Shown: positions 25,969 to 34,023, counted from the stretch's first letter. The stretch is 64,000 nucleotides of DNA from an uncultured Rhodospirillales bacterium (GCA_902825855.1 CADECW010000003.1:106952-170951); one strand, 5' to 3'. Notes: generated by a model from the letters alone, not told the origin. Made by a program: numbers and translations.

Positions 25969-26964
25969 TCACTGATGCGGCCGATTGATCGCCTTTTCGA
26001 GCAGTTCCAGCACACCTTCTGAGGCAGCTGTAGCCACGATATCGCCGAACCCCGCCCACGTCCCCTTGGTCGCGGCGAGCGGCACGGGATTGGACTGTTC
26101 GAGGTCGCCGACATTGCGGCCGCTCGGGTCCTTGACCAGCCATTTGATGACGAGCTGGCCCTTTTGATCGTCGATCGCCGTCAGGTTGACGTTGCCGATC
26201 ACGGTAAAGACGTCGGCGCCCGCGGTATCGACGATAACGATCTTGCTGGAGCCGAGAGCGCGGCGCATGCCCGAGTAGAGCTGGCGATTGCCGTCCGACG
26301 GGGCGCCGGTGACCGGCGCTACCATCACCTTGACGTGAGCCTCCTGCGCCTGCGGCTGCGACTGGGGTTGGGTCGACGGGGGCGGTGGCGCGCCGGACGA
26401 GGCGGCGGCCGTCGCCGTCGCCGTCACCGGATCGACCGGCGTCTCCATCGGCACGCTCATGCCGGCCGCGACCTGTCCCGGGGAGCGCGCCATGAAGGTC
26501 GGCGGCTTTCCGATCAGGGTGGCGATGCGTGGCGCCGCCTGCTGGGCGATGCGCGAAACCAACCGCTCGCTCTGCTCGCCGTAGTCCTCCGGACGTGCGC
26601 GGGTACGGCTGGTCTGCGGATCCTGGTCTTTTGGCGCGCCATCGATGCGCCAGTCGATCTGGATCTCGATACCGGTTTCGCCTGAATCGCGCGTGCTCAT
26701 GGTACCGTTCACCTGGATGGGTGCATCGGCAGGCTGAACGGTGGCGATGATGCCATAAGCCTGCAGTTCCATGGCGAGGGCGGCCGCCACGCGCTCGCCC
26801 ATCTCCGGCGGCATGTTGCGCGGCGCGCCGATGGCGAGTTCGATCTTGTCGCGCGCCAGCCGGCGATTGGTGGTCATTGACGAGTCGTGCTCGAAGGGCC
26901 GCGGCGGCGGCGCGCACGCGGACAGCAGAGCGAGGCCAAGCATCAAGGCGAGCAGGCGCCTCAT
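25969..26964 (-). CDS. Putative lipoprotein of unknown function
   Basis: The 331-residue protein opens with a lipoprotein signal (M-R-R-L-L-A-L-M-L-G-L-A-L-L-S-A-C) whose Cys would be acylated. Two alpha/beta segments (residues 35-150 and about 220-325) flank a proline/glutamine/alanine linker (T-Q-P-Q-S-Q-P-Q-A-Q, about 197-217). The second part contains VFTVIGNVNLTAIDDQKGQL and W-L-V-K-D-P-S-G-R-N-V-G, reminiscent of envelope lipoproteins that bind other lipoproteins, but I do not recognise the family. Its ATG overlaps the stop of a 22-codon membrane ORF, and it closes the lgt-midA-pgeF operon. Confidence 0.75.
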   Translation of the reverse strand: MRRLLALMLGLALLSACAPPPRPFEHDSSMTTNRRLARDKIELAIGAPRNMPPEMGERVAAALAMELQAYGIIATVQPADAPIQVNGTMSTRDSGETGIEIQIDWRIDGAPKDQDPQTSRTRARPEDYGEQSERLVSRIAQQAAPRIATLIGKPPTFMARSPGQVAAGMSVPMETPVDPVTATATAAASSGAPPPPSTQPQSQPQAQEAHVKVMVAPVTGAPSDGNRQLYSGMRRALGSSKIVIVDTAGADVFTVIGNVNLTAIDDQKGQLVIKWLVKDPSGRNVGDLEQSNPVPLAATKGTWAGFGDIVATAASEGVLELLEKAINRPHQ

Positions 26965-27029
26965 AGCATGGCACATGTCGCGATCACGCCGAGCAGGCAG
27001 CAGAACATCAGGATGATCAGGTAGGGCAC
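26961..27029 (-). CDS. 22-residue membrane micro-ORF between pgeF and the lipoprotein gene
   Basis: A GTG one base after the pgeF stop opens a 22-codon frame whose TGA overlaps the ATG of the following lipoprotein gene (ATGA). The peptide, V-P-Y-L-I-I-L-M-F-C-C-L-L-G-V-I-A-T-C-A then M-L, is almost wholly hydrophobic and would span the membrane once; it has three cysteines. The exact fit between neighbours favours a real, translationally coupled small protein or a coupling device that carries ribosomes from pgeF to the lipoprotein gene. It has no homologue I can name, and conservation in relatives is the key unknown. Confidence 0.5.
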   Translation of the reverse strand: MPYLIILMFCCLLGVIATCAML

Positions 27030-27030
27030 G

Positions 27031-27798
27031 TCATCCCCGGAGCGCCACGGCCGACAGGCCGCGACCGTAGTCGCGCACGCCAGCCAGCGTGTTGCGGCGG
27101 TAGCTGAAGAAATCGTCGGTGGCCGCCAGCGTGTCGTGGCCAGTGGCGATTGCCGTCACGCCGGCCAGCGTGAGCCGTCGCAGGAGATAGTTCGCGAGAT
27201 CGAACATGAAATGGCCGGCGCGCCTTGCCGGACGGAAGTACGCATCGTTGGCGGCGTCCTGCGCCAGGAACGGCGCAGGGAACTCGGGGCCAACCTCATA
27301 GGAGGCCGCGCCGATGCAGGGCCCGACGGCGGCGCGAACACGCTCGCGCCGGGCGCCAAGCTTCTCCATGGAGGCGATGGTGGTGTCGACGACGCCGCCC
27401 AGCGCGCCCTTCCACCCGGCATGGGCGGCGCCGATCACCTGCGCGTCGGGATCAGCGAACAGGACCGGTGCGCAGTCGGCCGCCAGCACGCCCAAAACGA
27501 CGCCGGGCCGGTCGGTGACCATCGCGTCGCCCCTGGGGGCGCCGGGCGAGGTCCAGCGCTCGGCGCCGACGGTCAGCACATCGGTCGAATGGATCTGGTG
27601 CACGGTCAGTAGATCTGTCTCGCCCAGCGCGAACTCGGCGGCGGCGCGACGGCGGTTCTCGCGCACATTTTCGGGCCGATCGCTCGAGCCGAAGCCGCAG
27701 TTGAGCGAGGAGTAGAGGCCTTCGCTGACGCCGCCCTGGCGCGTGAAGAAGCGATGCTGCACGCCGTCGAGGTCGGCAAGAGTGCGCGCTTGAATCAT
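27031..27798 (-). CDS. pgeF: Peptidoglycan editing factor PgeF (YfiH, multicopper-oxidase-like)
   Basis: The 255-residue protein matches the YfiH/laccase-domain family: T-V-H-Q-I-H-S-T-D-V, A-D-C-A-P-V-L-F-A-D and G-A-A-H-A-G-W-K-G-A supply the His/Cys/His metal site. PgeF removes wrong amino acids from peptidoglycan precursors and older annotation calls it polyphenol oxidase. No signal peptide is seen, so it acts in the cytoplasm. Its ATG overlaps the end of the upstream methyltransferase gene by four bases (ATGA), making it part of the lgt operon. Confidence 0.93.
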   Translation of the reverse strand: MIQARTLADLDGVQHRFFTRQGGVSEGLYSSLNCGFGSSDRPENVRENRRRAAAEFALGETDLLTVHQIHSTDVLTVGAERWTSPGAPRGDAMVTDRPGVVLGVLAADCAPVLFADPDAQVIGAAHAGWKGALGGVVDTTIASMEKLGARRERVRAAVGPCIGAASYEVGPEFPAPFLAQDAANDAYFRPARRAGHFMFDLANYLLRRLTLAGVTAIATGHDTLAATDDFFSYRRNTLAGVRDYGRGLSAVALRG

Positions 27799-28874
27799 AT
27801 TTGGTCCGAGGAGGTATCCGAAAAACCAGCCGGCGCGGCGCTTCTATCGTCGCCCACGGCCAAAACGCGGAAGAGGGTGCCCATTTGGTCTGGCGCGATC
27901 AAGCGAGCCGACGCCGCATCGATCGACGCGCGCTGGGCCGCGTTGGCGCGGGCTTTCAAGGCGTTGGCCCGTTCGGCAAGTCCCAGGCGCTGCAGGAACT
28001 TGCCCTGCCCGACAGGACCGAAGGTGGGTCGGCCGATCGACCGCGCCAAGGCAGCGAAGTCGACGTGGGCGCTGAGGTCGGTTTCGCCCGGCCGGTCGAG
28101 GATATCGGCCCCGCGATGGCCGCGGACCGCCTGCAACGAGGCGCCGAGCGCGCCGTCACGACCATAGTCGATGATCAGCGCCCAGCCGCCATGGCGTTGC
28201 AGTCGCCCGCCGATCGTGCCGGCGAGAGCAAGCCCCGCCTCGCATAGCTCCGCCTGCGTGCCGACCGGGGCGTCAGGCAGCGCCGCAGCATAGGGCGTCA
28301 CGCCGGGGGCCAGCGCCAGGCGCAGGCTGTCGTCACTGCCGAGCCCGACCATGCGCTCGCTCCAGCCGCGCGCGGTCTTCTCGAACTGGCGCACCGGCAG
28401 GGCGTCGAAGAACTCGTTGGCCACCAACAGCAGCGGCCCCTCCGGGACATCGTTGAAGCGGGCATGCCACGTTGGCTTGTAGGCGGCGAGCACCTGGCCC
28501 TGCAGAGCGCGCAGCTGATCGTTTATGTCGACGAGATGGAGATCGACGGCGGAATGGAAGCCGGCCACACCGCGAGTCGCACGCATGGCATCGGCCATCA
28601 ACGTGCCGCGCCCCGGTCCGAGTTCGACCAGCTTGACCCTTGCTGGTCCTCCCATGGCCAGCCAGCGCTCGGCGAGCCAGGCTCCCAAAAGCTCGCCGAA
28701 CATCTGGGAGATCTCGGGCGCCGTCGTGAAGTCGCCGGCTGCACCGACGGGCAGCGCCTTGCGATAGTAACCGAGGCGAGGATGGCAAAGCGCCTCGGCC
28801 ATGAAGTCTGCCAGCGAGATCGGGCCGGCGAGTGCGATGCGTCGGGCAATCAGCCGGCCGAGCTCGGTGTTCAC
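27795..28874 (-). CDS. SAM-dependent methyltransferase, NDUFAF7/MidA family
   Basis: The 359-residue product has the MidA-family N-terminus (I-S-L-A-D-F-M-A-E-A-L-C-H-P-R-L-G-Y-Y, then GDFTTAPEISQMFGELLGAW) and the SAM-binding E-L-G-P-G-R-G-T-L-M-A-D-A-M. The human relative NDUFAF7 methylates an arginine of a complex I subunit; bacterial substrates are unsettled. The start is a GTG at 28874 that overlaps the lgt stop (GTGA). The frame continues upstream through lgt, but that part is antisense-free shadow sequence with no homology. It overlaps pgeF by four bases at the other end. Confidence 0.92.
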   Translation of the reverse strand: MNTELGRLIARRIALAGPISLADFMAEALCHPRLGYYRKALPVGAAGDFTTAPEISQMFGELLGAWLAERWLAMGGPARVKLVELGPGRGTLMADAMRATRGVAGFHSAVDLHLVDINDQLRALQGQVLAAYKPTWHARFNDVPEGPLLLVANEFFDALPVRQFEKTARGWSERMVGLGSDDSLRLALAPGVTPYAAALPDAPVGTQAELCEAGLALAGTIGGRLQRHGGWALIIDYGRDGALGASLQAVRGHRGADILDRPGETDLSAHVDFAALARSIGRPTFGPVGQGKFLQRLGLAERANALKARANAAQRASIDAASARLIAPDQMGTLFRVLAVGDDRSAAPAGFSDTSSDQI

Positions 28875-29677
28875 GATACCGGTGGCCGAGCGTAGGCGCG
28901 GGAGATCAACCAGGCGCCGATGAACAACAGCGGCACCGACAGCAGCATGCCCATGGTGAGCGGTCCCCACAGATAGCCGAGATGGGCGTCGGGCTCGCGG
29001 AACAGCTCGCCGACGATGCGGGCGACGCCGTAGCCTGCGAAGAACACGCCGGTCAGCAGGCCGGGACGATGGCGACCGTCGCTGAGGCGCCACACCAGCA
29101 GCATGACGGCGAACAGCGCGATGCCTTCGAAGAAGGCCTGATAGAGCTGGCTGGGATGGCGCGGCAGCGGTCCCCCGCGCGGAAAGACCATGGCCCAGGC
29201 AACATCGGTCGTGCGTCCCCACAGTTCGCCGTTGATGAAATTGGCCAGCCGGCCGAAGAACAGGCCGATCGGCGACACGATGGCCAAAAGGTCGCCCAGC
29301 ATGAAGGGGTCGGTCTTGTTGCGGAGGCAGAAGACGATGGTGGCAACGATGACGCCAAGGAAGCCGCCGTGGAACGACATGCCGCCTTCCCACAGGGTCA
29401 GGATGGCAAGCGGGTTCGTGAGGTAGAAACCGGGTTTGTAGAACAGCACATAGCCCAGTCGGCCGCCCAGGATGACGCCGAGCGCCGCCCACAGCAGGAA
29501 GTCGTCGATCTTGGTCGGCGTCAGCACTTTGGGTGACTGTTCACAGAGCCGGCGGATGATCTGCCAGCCGAGGACCAGGCCGGCGATATAGGCGAGGGCG
29601 TACCAGCGGATGGCGAGCGGCCCGAACTGGACCAGGACCGGGTCGATTTCGGGATAGGGGATGACGAGGGGATTCAT
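28871..29677 (-). CDS. lgt: Prolipoprotein diacylglyceryl transferase
   Basis: The 268-residue inner-membrane enzyme has the Lgt signatures: Y-A-L-A-Y-I-A-G-L, M-S-F-H-G-G-F-L-G-V, R-L-A-N-F-I-N-G-E-L-W-G-R (essential Arg) and H-P-S-Q-L-Y-Q-A-F-F-E-G. It transfers diacylglycerol from phosphatidylglycerol to the lipobox cysteine, the first step of lipoprotein maturation. About seven transmembrane helices are visible. It starts the operon lgt-midA-pgeF-microORF-lipoprotein, all overlapping or nearly so. Several predicted lipoproteins in this window are its likely substrates. Confidence 0.97.
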   Translation of the reverse strand: MNPLVIPYPEIDPVLVQFGPLAIRWYALAYIAGLVLGWQIIRRLCEQSPKVLTPTKIDDFLLWAALGVILGGRLGYVLFYKPGFYLTNPLAILTLWEGGMSFHGGFLGVIVATIVFCLRNKTDPFMLGDLLAIVSPIGLFFGRLANFINGELWGRTTDVAWAMVFPRGGPLPRHPSQLYQAFFEGIALFAVMLLVWRLSDGRHRPGLLTGVFFAGYGVARIVGELFREPDAHLGYLWGPLTMGMLLSVPLLFIGAWLISRAYARPPVS

Positions 29678-29787
29678 TGGGGAAGCGTTATAGCACCTCG
29701 CACCCCAGAATCGTCGCGGCGCCGGTCTGGGGGCCGGCGCCGTTGCATTTGGCCCTCACGAGCGGGGCGTCGGAATGTCCTTTTCGG

Positions 29788-30297
29788 TCAGGCCTCGCCG
29801 ACCGTATCGAGGATCGAGGCGGTCAACGCATCGAGGGGTGTCTTGCCGGCCCACACGACGTACTGAAAGGCCGGGTAGAAGCGCTCGCTTTCGCTGATCG
29901 CCACTTCCACCAGGTCGTTGAGCTGCTCGGGCATCAGACCCGTCGTGCCGCGCAGGGGAATGGCGTGGCGGAACATCGGCAGGCCTTCGTCGGTCCACAG
30001 ATCGAAGTGGCCCAGCCACATCTTCTCGTTGATCAGCGCCAGCAGCACATGGATGTCGTTGTGTCGCTCGGTCGGGATGCGCACGTCGTAGGCGCAGGTG
30101 AAGTGGAGCGCCTCGACATCCTCACGCCAACTGAAGAACATTCGGTAGTCGCACCACCGGCCGGCGACCTCCACGGCGATCTCTCTGTCCGATGTGCGGT
30201 CGAAGGGCCAGTCGTTGGCGGAGACAACCTTCTCGATCAACTCGAGCGGGTTGAGGTCGACTTTTCGTCTGGTCCGCTCGTGTCGCGATAACGCCAT
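29788..30297 (-). CDS. YbjN domain-containing protein
   Basis: The 169-residue protein has a YbjN/type III secretion chaperone-like alpha/beta fold: N-P-L-E-L-I-E-K-V-V, then RTSDREIAVEVAGRWCDYRM, ALHFTCAYDVRIP and LINEKMWLGHFDLWTDEGLP. In E. coli YbjN affects motility and envelope stress when overproduced; in alphaproteobacteria its role is unknown. I start it at the ATG at 30297, preceded by GGGGAG, rather than the frame's first codon 44 residues earlier. It stands alone, divergent from cynS and about 110 bp upstream of lgt. Confidence 0.87.
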   Translation of the reverse strand: MALSRHERTRRKVDLNPLELIEKVVSANDWPFDRTSDREIAVEVAGRWCDYRMFFSWREDVEALHFTCAYDVRIPTERHNDIHVLLALINEKMWLGHFDLWTDEGLPMFRHAIPLRGTTGLMPEQLNDLVEVAISESERFYPAFQYVVWAGKTPLDALTASILDTVGEA

Positions 30298-30493
30298 CGA
30301 CCCACTCCCCAACCATTTCCGCCATGCGGCTCCGGATGAGCCATTCTTGAGGCGGTTGGTCGACATATCGTGGTGGGTACCCAACAACCCACAAGACGTA
30401 GACTGCCATAAGCGCGAGTCCCATCGCAATAAGAAATCAGGCGAAGATCGGGGAAAGAGTCAGGGATTCCATTGATTTAATCCCCAGAGCTAA

Positions 30494-30503
30494 GATTCGA
30501 ATC
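30494..30503. promoter_or_regulatory. Palindrome GATTCGAATC in the ybjN-cynS intergenic region
   Basis: This 10-bp perfect palindrome lies in the AT-richer 301-bp gap between YbjN and cynS, about 50 bp upstream of a sigma-54-type promoter. The same gap also holds GGGATT-N10-AATCCC near 30460-30485. Either could bind an activator of cynS; neither matches a site I can name. Confidence 0.3.
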
Positions 30504-30549
30504 ACAAAAGTTCCGCTTATCGAATCGCGCCTCGCGGCCTATTCCGGCC

Positions 30550-30565
30550 CTGGCACAGGCCTTGC
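30550..30565 (+). promoter_or_regulatory. Sigma-54 (-24/-12) type promoter for cynS
   Basis: CTGGCACAGGCCTTGC matches the sigma-54 consensus TGGCAC-N5-TTGC, with GG and GC separated by exactly 10 bases. It predicts a start near 30577, about 22 bases before the cynS ATG. Nitrogen-limitation control of cyanate use would make biological sense. Confidence 0.7.
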
Positions 30566-30598
30566 CCGCCACTGTGAAGGAGCAAACCAGGAGGCCAC

Positions 30599-31045
30599 AT
30601 GAATCGGGCTGACGTCACGGAAAGGATCCTATCGGCCAAGCGCCTGAAGGAACTCAGCTGGGAGGAGATCGCCAAGAAGATCGGCGGCGCGTCGAAAATC
30701 GTCGTCACGGCGGCCTGTATGGGCCAGATGAGAATGACCAAGGAGCAGGCGAGCAAGGCCGCCAAGCTGTTCGGCCTGGGCAAAGAGGAGACGCTGCTGC
30801 TGCAGGAAGTGCCCCATCGCGGGTCGCTGCCTCAGGTGCCGCCCACGGATCCGCTGATCTATCGCTTCTATGAGCTGGTGCAGGTCTATGGCACGACCTG
30901 GAAGGAACTGATCCAGGAGGAGTTCGGCGACGGCATCATGTCGGCCATCGATTTCGATATGACCATGGAACGCCAGCCCGACCAGAAGGGCGACCGCGTA
31001 AAGATCGCAATGTCGGGCAAATTCCTCGCCTACAAGTCGTACTGA
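30599..31045 (+). CDS. cynS: Cyanate hydratase (cyanase)
   Basis: The 148-residue protein matches cyanases over its full length: an N-terminal helical domain (LKELSWEEIAKKIGGASKIV) and the C-terminal catalytic domain with L-I-Y-R-F-Y-E-L-V-Q-V-Y-G and F-G-D-G-I-M-S-A-I-D-F. By alignment Arg89, Glu92 and Ser115 are the catalytic triad seen in E. coli CynS. It converts cyanate and bicarbonate to ammonia and CO2 (via carbamate), giving detoxification and a nitrogen source. No carbonic anhydrase or cyanate transporter gene is adjacent. AGGAGG precedes the ATG and a sigma-54-type promoter lies just upstream. Confidence 0.98.
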   Translation: MNRADVTERILSAKRLKELSWEEIAKKIGGASKIVVTAACMGQMRMTKEQASKAAKLFGLGKEETLLLQEVPHRGSLPQVPPTDPLIYRFYELVQVYGTTWKELIQEEFGDGIMSAIDFDMTMERQPDQKGDRVKIAMSGKFLAYKSY

Positions 31046-31095
31046 GCGCTGGAACGGCCGCACTACCCTTGCCGGGAAGCGCCGGCTCATGTCAG

Positions 31096-31107
31096 ATTGT
31101 CGACAAT
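31096..31107. promoter_or_regulatory. GntR/FCD-type operator palindrome
   Basis: ATTGTCGACAAT is a 12-bp perfect palindrome matching the TTGTnnACAA form of many GntR/FCD regulator sites. It lies 16 bp before the preferred start of the GntR gene, which suggests autoregulation of this gene and the ABC operon behind it. Confidence 0.6.
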
Positions 31108-31122
31108 CGACGATTGACCGAG

Positions 31123-31842
31123 TTGGACACTTTGGCTGTTTCCGACTTTTCGACGCAGGAACTCGGGTTGGCCCCCGTCCCCAAAGCGACGCTGCGCGCC
31201 CATATCGCCGAGCGCCTGCGCGCGGCAATCCTCGCCGGTGACATCGCGCCGGGAGCACCCCTTACCGAGACGACGCTGTCGGCGCGCTTCAATGTCAGCC
31301 GCGGACCACTGCGCGAGGCGATGCGCCAGCTCATCGAGGAAGGGCTCCTGGTGACGGTGCCTTACACCGGCACGCATGTCGCTGCGCTGTCGGTCGGGGA
31401 CGTGCGCGAGATCTACTCGCTGCGCACGGCGCTGGAGATCTTCGCCTTCGAGCAGGTGTGGGAGCATCGCGACGATCGCTTCAGCCGCGAGCTCCATCGG
31501 CGCAACCAGGCGCTGATGGCGAGTATCGACGCCGGCGACGATCGCACCAGCATCTCGAACGAGCTGGAGTTGCACGGCCTCGTCTTCGAGGCGAGCGGTC
31601 ACAAACTGCTGCAGCGTGCCTGGCACGCCCTGCGCGGCAGGCTGCAACTCTATTGGGCCGCCCATCATCGCGCCCATGGCATGCGCGGTCCCAGGCGGGA
31701 CAGCCACGAGAGCTACATCGAGGCGGCGCTCGGCAGCGATCTCGACGCGCTGCGACTCGAGATCGCTGACCACATGCGTCGTGGCGCCGTGGTCACAGAG
31801 AGGTTCGTTTCGGGGGAATCGAGGGAGGGACACGAAACATGA
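31123..31842 (+). CDS. GntR family transcriptional regulator (FCD domain)
   Basis: The roughly 239-residue protein has an N-terminal winged helix (LRAHIAERLRAAILAGDIAP, then TTLSARFNVSRGPLREAMRQ) and a C-terminal all-helical FCD effector domain (residues about 95-215; E-I-Y-S-L-R-T-A-L-E-I, ELELHGLVFEASGHKLL). FCD regulators bind carboxylates or amino acids. No ATG is available; TTG codons at 31069, 31114, 31123 and 31132 are in frame. A GntR-type palindrome at 31096-31107 makes a start after it more sensible. The last four bases overlap the downstream binding-protein gene (ATGA), so it likely controls that amino-acid transport operon. Confidence 0.87.
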   Translation: MDTLAVSDFSTQELGLAPVPKATLRAHIAERLRAAILAGDIAPGAPLTETTLSARFNVSRGPLREAMRQLIEEGLLVTVPYTGTHVAALSVGDVREIYSLRTALEIFAFEQVWEHRDDRFSRELHRRNQALMASIDAGDDRTSISNELELHGLVFEASGHKLLQRAWHALRGRLQLYWAAHHRAHGMRGPRRDSHESYIEAALGSDLDALRLEIADHMRRGAVVTERFVSGESREGHET

Positions 31843-32672
31843 CGATCAATCGCCGCAAGGTCCTGGCGGGGACCGCCTGGGCAATCGCTGCAGCCGGATT
31901 TCCGCTGGTGCCCGCGCACGCCGGCACCATCGAGGAGACCAAGAAACGCGGCACGTTCCGCGTCGGGGTAACCCAGGCGCCGCCCTGGTTCTCCAAGGAT
32001 CCCAAGACCGGCCAATGGTCGTCGGGCCTCGGCATCTCCATGGGAAAGGCGATGGCTGAAGCGCTCGGAGCCAAGCTCGAAACGGTCGAGGTGAGCTGGG
32101 GGAACGCCATCGCGGCACTCCAATCCGACAAGATCGACATCATGTTCATGCTCGACGCCACGCCGGAGCGTAAGCAGGCTGTCGATTTCCCGGAATCGCC
32201 GTTGCTCTTCTATTCGCTGGCGGTGCTGGCGCGCGATGACCTTCCGGCGAAGACATGGGAGGATCTCAACAAGCCCGGCGTGCGCATCGCCGTTCCGCAG
32301 GCCTCGTCGATGGACCGCTTCGTCAGCGAGCATGCCGCCAAGGCCGACCTGCAGCGCTTTCCCGACAATGCCGCGGCCATCGCGGCGTTCCAGTCGGGCC
32401 GTGTCGATGCCGTGTGCCTGTTCCATCCGCCGCTGCTGGCCGCTCGCCAGCGGCTGGGCAAGGGCAAGATCGTGGTGCCGACGCCCGCCCAGTCGCAGGC
32501 CTCGAGCGCGGCCATCCGAAAGAACGATCCGGAGTTCGTGGCCTGGGTCGATAAGGAGATCGCTGCATTCTACAAGAGCGGCCAGACGCAGAAGTGGTAC
32601 GAGGCCGCGCTGAGCGACTTCGGCCTCGAGCCTGCGCTCGCCCCGCCGGTCATGAAGGAGATGATCAAGTAG
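31839..32672 (+). CDS. Amino-acid ABC transporter substrate-binding protein
   Basis: The 277-residue protein has a signal peptide with N-R-R-K-V-L-A-G (possible twin-arginine type, cleavage near A-H-A-G) and the family 3 solute-binding fold: RGTFRVGVTQAPPWFSKDPK, D-I-M-F-M-L-D-A-T-P-E-R, and G-V-R-I-A-V-P-Q-A-S-S-M-D-R-F. Family 3 receptors bind polar amino acids or related compounds in the periplasm. It is followed by two permeases and an ATPase in one operon with its GntR regulator, and a class IV aminotransferase homologue at the end. The ligand is not evident. Confidence 0.93.
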   Translation: MTINRRKVLAGTAWAIAAAGFPLVPAHAGTIEETKKRGTFRVGVTQAPPWFSKDPKTGQWSSGLGISMGKAMAEALGAKLETVEVSWGNAIAALQSDKIDIMFMLDATPERKQAVDFPESPLLFYSLAVLARDDLPAKTWEDLNKPGVRIAVPQASSMDRFVSEHAAKADLQRFPDNAAAIAAFQSGRVDAVCLFHPPLLAARQRLGKGKIVVPTPAQSQASSAAIRKNDPEFVAWVDKEIAAFYKSGQTQKWYEAALSDFGLEPALAPPVMKEMIK

Positions 32673-32678
32673 GCTGCC

Positions 32679-33359
32679 GTGGCCTACCAGTGGGACTTCA
32701 CTCCGGTCTTTGCCAACAGCGAGCTGTTGGCGCAGGGCCTCGTGAACACGCTCAAGGTCACCGGCGTGTCGCTCGCCTGTGGCCTGGCGCTGGGGTTGGG
32801 GTTCGCGCTGATGCGGTTGTCGCGCCGTCGGCTCGCTTCGTGGCCGGCCGGCTTCGTGATCGAAGTGTTCCGCACGACGCCGCCGCTTGTGCAGCTCTTC
32901 TGGTTCTTCTTCGCCCTGCCGTTGATCGCGGGTATCGAGATGACGCCGCTGCTGGCGGCGATCGTCACCTTCTCGATCCAGTCGGCCGCCTTCTTCGCCG
33001 AGGTGTTCCGTGCCGGTATCGTCTCGGTCGAGCGCGGCCAGTGGGACGGCGCGCGGGCGATCGGCATGACCTACGGCCAGGCGCTGCGCCGGATCGTCTT
33101 GCCGCAGGCGGTCAAGCGCATGATTCCGGCCTTCATGGAGCGCGCCATCGAGCTCATGAAGACGACCACCCTGGTCGCCACCATCGCCTATGCCGACCTG
33201 CTGTTTGCCGCCAACGAGATCGCCCAGAAGACTTTCAGGCCACTTGAAACCTTTACGGTGGTGGCGCTGATCTACTTCGTCGTCATCACCGCGATAAGCC
33301 TGCTGGCCCGCCAGTTCGAGCGGCGGCTCGCCGTCAGCGGCGAATCGACGGTGCACTGA
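32679..33359 (+). CDS. Amino-acid ABC transporter permease 1
   Basis: The 226-residue HisM-type inner-membrane protein starts at a GTG and reads V-A-Y-Q-W-D-F-T-P-V-F. It has helices around residues 20-45, FVIEVFRTTPPLVQLFWFFF, and the EAA loop SVERGQWDGARAIGMTYGQA with V-L-P-Q-A-V-K-R-M-I-P. It pairs with the next gene's product; the two are paralogues and form the channel of a polar amino-acid importer. Six bases separate it from the binding-protein stop. Confidence 0.94.
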   Translation: MAYQWDFTPVFANSELLAQGLVNTLKVTGVSLACGLALGLGFALMRLSRRRLASWPAGFVIEVFRTTPPLVQLFWFFFALPLIAGIEMTPLLAAIVTFSIQSAAFFAEVFRAGIVSVERGQWDGARAIGMTYGQALRRIVLPQAVKRMIPAFMERAIELMKTTTLVATIAYADLLFAANEIAQKTFRPLETFTVVALIYFVVITAISLLARQFERRLAVSGESTVH

Positions 33360-33360
33360 G

Positions 33361-34023
33361 ATGCACCAGTGGGACTTCGCCTCGATCCTCGCCAATGCCG
33401 ACGTGCTCGCCGTCGGGGCGCTCGGCACCCTGCGCATCTTCGCGATCTGCCTGGTCGCGGGACTGAGCCTCGGCCTGCTGGTCGGGCTGGGCCGCTACTC
33501 CCGGTCGCGCGTCTTCTACTGGCCGGCAACGGTGTTCGTCGAATTCTTCCGCAACACGCCGGTGCTGGTTCAGATCATCTGGTTCTACTTCGCCCTGCCG
33601 ATCCTGATGCCCTTCTCGATCAGCCCGCTGGCGGCCGCCTCGCTCGGCATTTCGCTCAATTCGGCGGCGTTCTCGGCCGAGATCTATCGCGCTGGCATCC
33701 AGTCGATCGACCGTGGCCAATGGGACGGCGCGCGAGCGCTAGGCATGACGTTCCTGCAGGCCATGCGGCGCATCATCCTGCCGCAGGCGCTGAAGCGCAT
33801 GACGCCGGCACTGACCAACCGAGCCATCGAAATCTTCAAGATGTCGACGCTCGCCTCGGCGATCGCCTACATCGAACTGCTGCAGCAGGCCAAGCTGATC
33901 GCCTCGCTGAACTTCAATCCCATCGAGGCCTACACCGCGGTCGCGCTGATCTTCTTCGTCTTCCTGTGGCCGCTGGTGCAGCTCACCTACGTGCTGGAAC
34001 GACGATTGGCGAGGGACGAATGA
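33361..34023 (+). CDS. Amino-acid ABC transporter permease 2
   Basis: The 220-residue paralogue of the preceding permease starts M-H-Q-W-D-F-A-S-I-L-A-N-A-D and keeps the same hallmarks: EFFRNTPVLVQIIWFYFALP and SIDRGQWDGARALGMTFLQA with I-L-P-Q-A-L-K-R-M-T-P. It lies one base after the first permease gene and its stop overlaps the ATPase start (ATGA), so the channel subunits and ATPase are translationally coupled. Confidence 0.94.
   Translation: MHQWDFASILANADVLAVGALGTLRIFAICLVAGLSLGLLVGLGRYSRSRVFYWPATVFVEFFRNTPVLVQIIWFYFALPILMPFSISPLAAASLGISLNSAAFSAEIYRAGIQSIDRGQWDGARALGMTFLQAMRRIILPQALKRMTPALTNRAIEIFKMSTLASAIAYIELLQQAKLIASLNFNPIEAYTAVALIFFVFLWPLVQLTYVLERRLARDE

Noticed and set aside
30481..30530. 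GATTCGAATC as a possible tRNA T-arm
   Set aside because: No acceptor, D-arm or anticodon arm can be built around it; no tRNA gene was found anywhere in the window.
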